5,266 nucleotides of DNA from Robiginitomaculum sp. (lineage in GTDB: Bacteria > Pseudomonadota > Alphaproteobacteria > Caulobacterales > Maricaulaceae). The notes below the pieces were generated by a model. It was not told the DNA's origin. It saw nothing but the letters and a program-made list of their open reading frames with translations, and did not search any database. How positions within the stretch are numbered: the first letter of the stretch is position 1; each line of letters begins with the position of its first letter. The DNA is taken from assembly GCA_002732685.1 (NCBI GenBank), contig NVRS01000007.1, forward strand, positions 64,313 to 69,578. The letters run 5' to 3'. Of the stretch, positions 5,071-5,266 are shown piece after piece. Position numbers and translations under genes: made by a program.

Positions 5071-5266
5071 ATACTCAGAAAACTTTCCGGTGTGCCATCT
5101 ATACCCGGAAGTCTCATGAGGAAGGGCTTGATCAAGAATTTAATTCTCTTGATGCTCAACGGGAAGCATGCGGTGCCTATATAGCGTCCCAGATAGGCTT
5201 GGGCTGGAAGTTAAATCCAAGCCATTATGATGATGGCGGGATATCAGGCGGTCATATGGAGAGACC
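5067..5266 (+). CDS. Large serine recombinase, N-terminal part, cut by window end
   Basis: Sixty-six full codons are visible and the frame is open at the right edge. The start of the resolvase catalytic domain is clear: [13 protein letters not shown], where S16 is the predicted nucleophile in the Y-x-R-x-S motif and R14 is the adjacent conserved arginine. [15 protein letters not shown] follows (S-L-x-x-Q motif), then the [14 protein letters not shown] stretch. These serine integrases cut and join DNA at two short att sites through a 5'-phosphoserine link. They act in phage, ICE or cassette integration and excision. Size, the zinc-ribbon or recombinase domain and the coiled coil cannot be judged from this fragment. 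The ATG at 5067 overlaps the DUF2924 stop (ATGA), with no separate Shine-Dalgarno, so it is probably translated by coupling. Nothing in the visible part is broken. Confidence 0.92.
   Translation, partial: MNTQKTFRCAIYTRKSHEEGLDQEFNSLDAQREACGAYIASQIGLGWKLNPSHYDDGGISGGHMER

Noticed and set aside
1..5266. CRISPR array, tandem repeats or rRNA
   Set aside because: No regularly spaced repeats and no rRNA-like sequence were seen on either strand.

Overview
The window looks like a chromosomal stretch from an alphaproteobacterium of moderate GC content. Three things point that way, though none proves it: a Tad-pilus TadG-like gene, a long ScsB-type member of the DsbD family, and above all the DUF3489 - DUF2924 - large serine recombinase gene trio, which is best known from alphaproteobacterial genomes and their integrated elements. 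The genus cannot be named from the sequence.

Layout. Positions 1-259 (minus strand) hold the beheaded start of a TadG-like pilus-assembly gene, open at the left edge. It is cut by a complete IS3-family insertion sequence (260-1517, plus strand) with 26-bp imperfect terminal inverted repeats, an extended -10 promoter, orfA (helix-turn-helix) and orfB (DDE integrase). The two flanks of the IS share no target-site duplication, and the missing 5' part of tadG is not found on the other side. The junction therefore looks like a rearrangement or deletion, not a simple insertion. The IS is also odd inside: a canonical A AAA AAG slippery heptamer is present, but orfB lies in the +1 register relative to orfA, where the usual -1 slip would not reach it.

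After a 178-bp spacer with a good sigma70-like promoter comes an unrecognised 110-residue protein gene (1696-2028). A strong dyad (2049-2081) follows in the gap ahead of the largest gene, a DsbD/ScsB-type protein-disulfide reductase (2116-4203). That gene has all three expected cysteine pairs: a periplasmic N-terminal domain, an eight-helix membrane domain and a C-terminal thioredoxin domain. It would carry electrons from cytoplasmic thioredoxin across the inner membrane to periplasmic partners; no partner gene is visible here.

A 178-bp gap (4204-4381) with a short hairpin leads into a tightly packed operon: a small DUF3489 winged-helix-like protein (4382-4624), a DUF2924 protein (4624-5070) and the N-terminus of a large serine recombinase (5067 to the window end). 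The genes overlap by 1 and 4 bases and the second and third lack clear Shine-Dalgarno sites, so they are probably translationally coupled. The two small proteins are candidate accessory or control factors for the recombinase. This conserved but functionally uncharacterised module is the best candidate in the window for an undescribed system.
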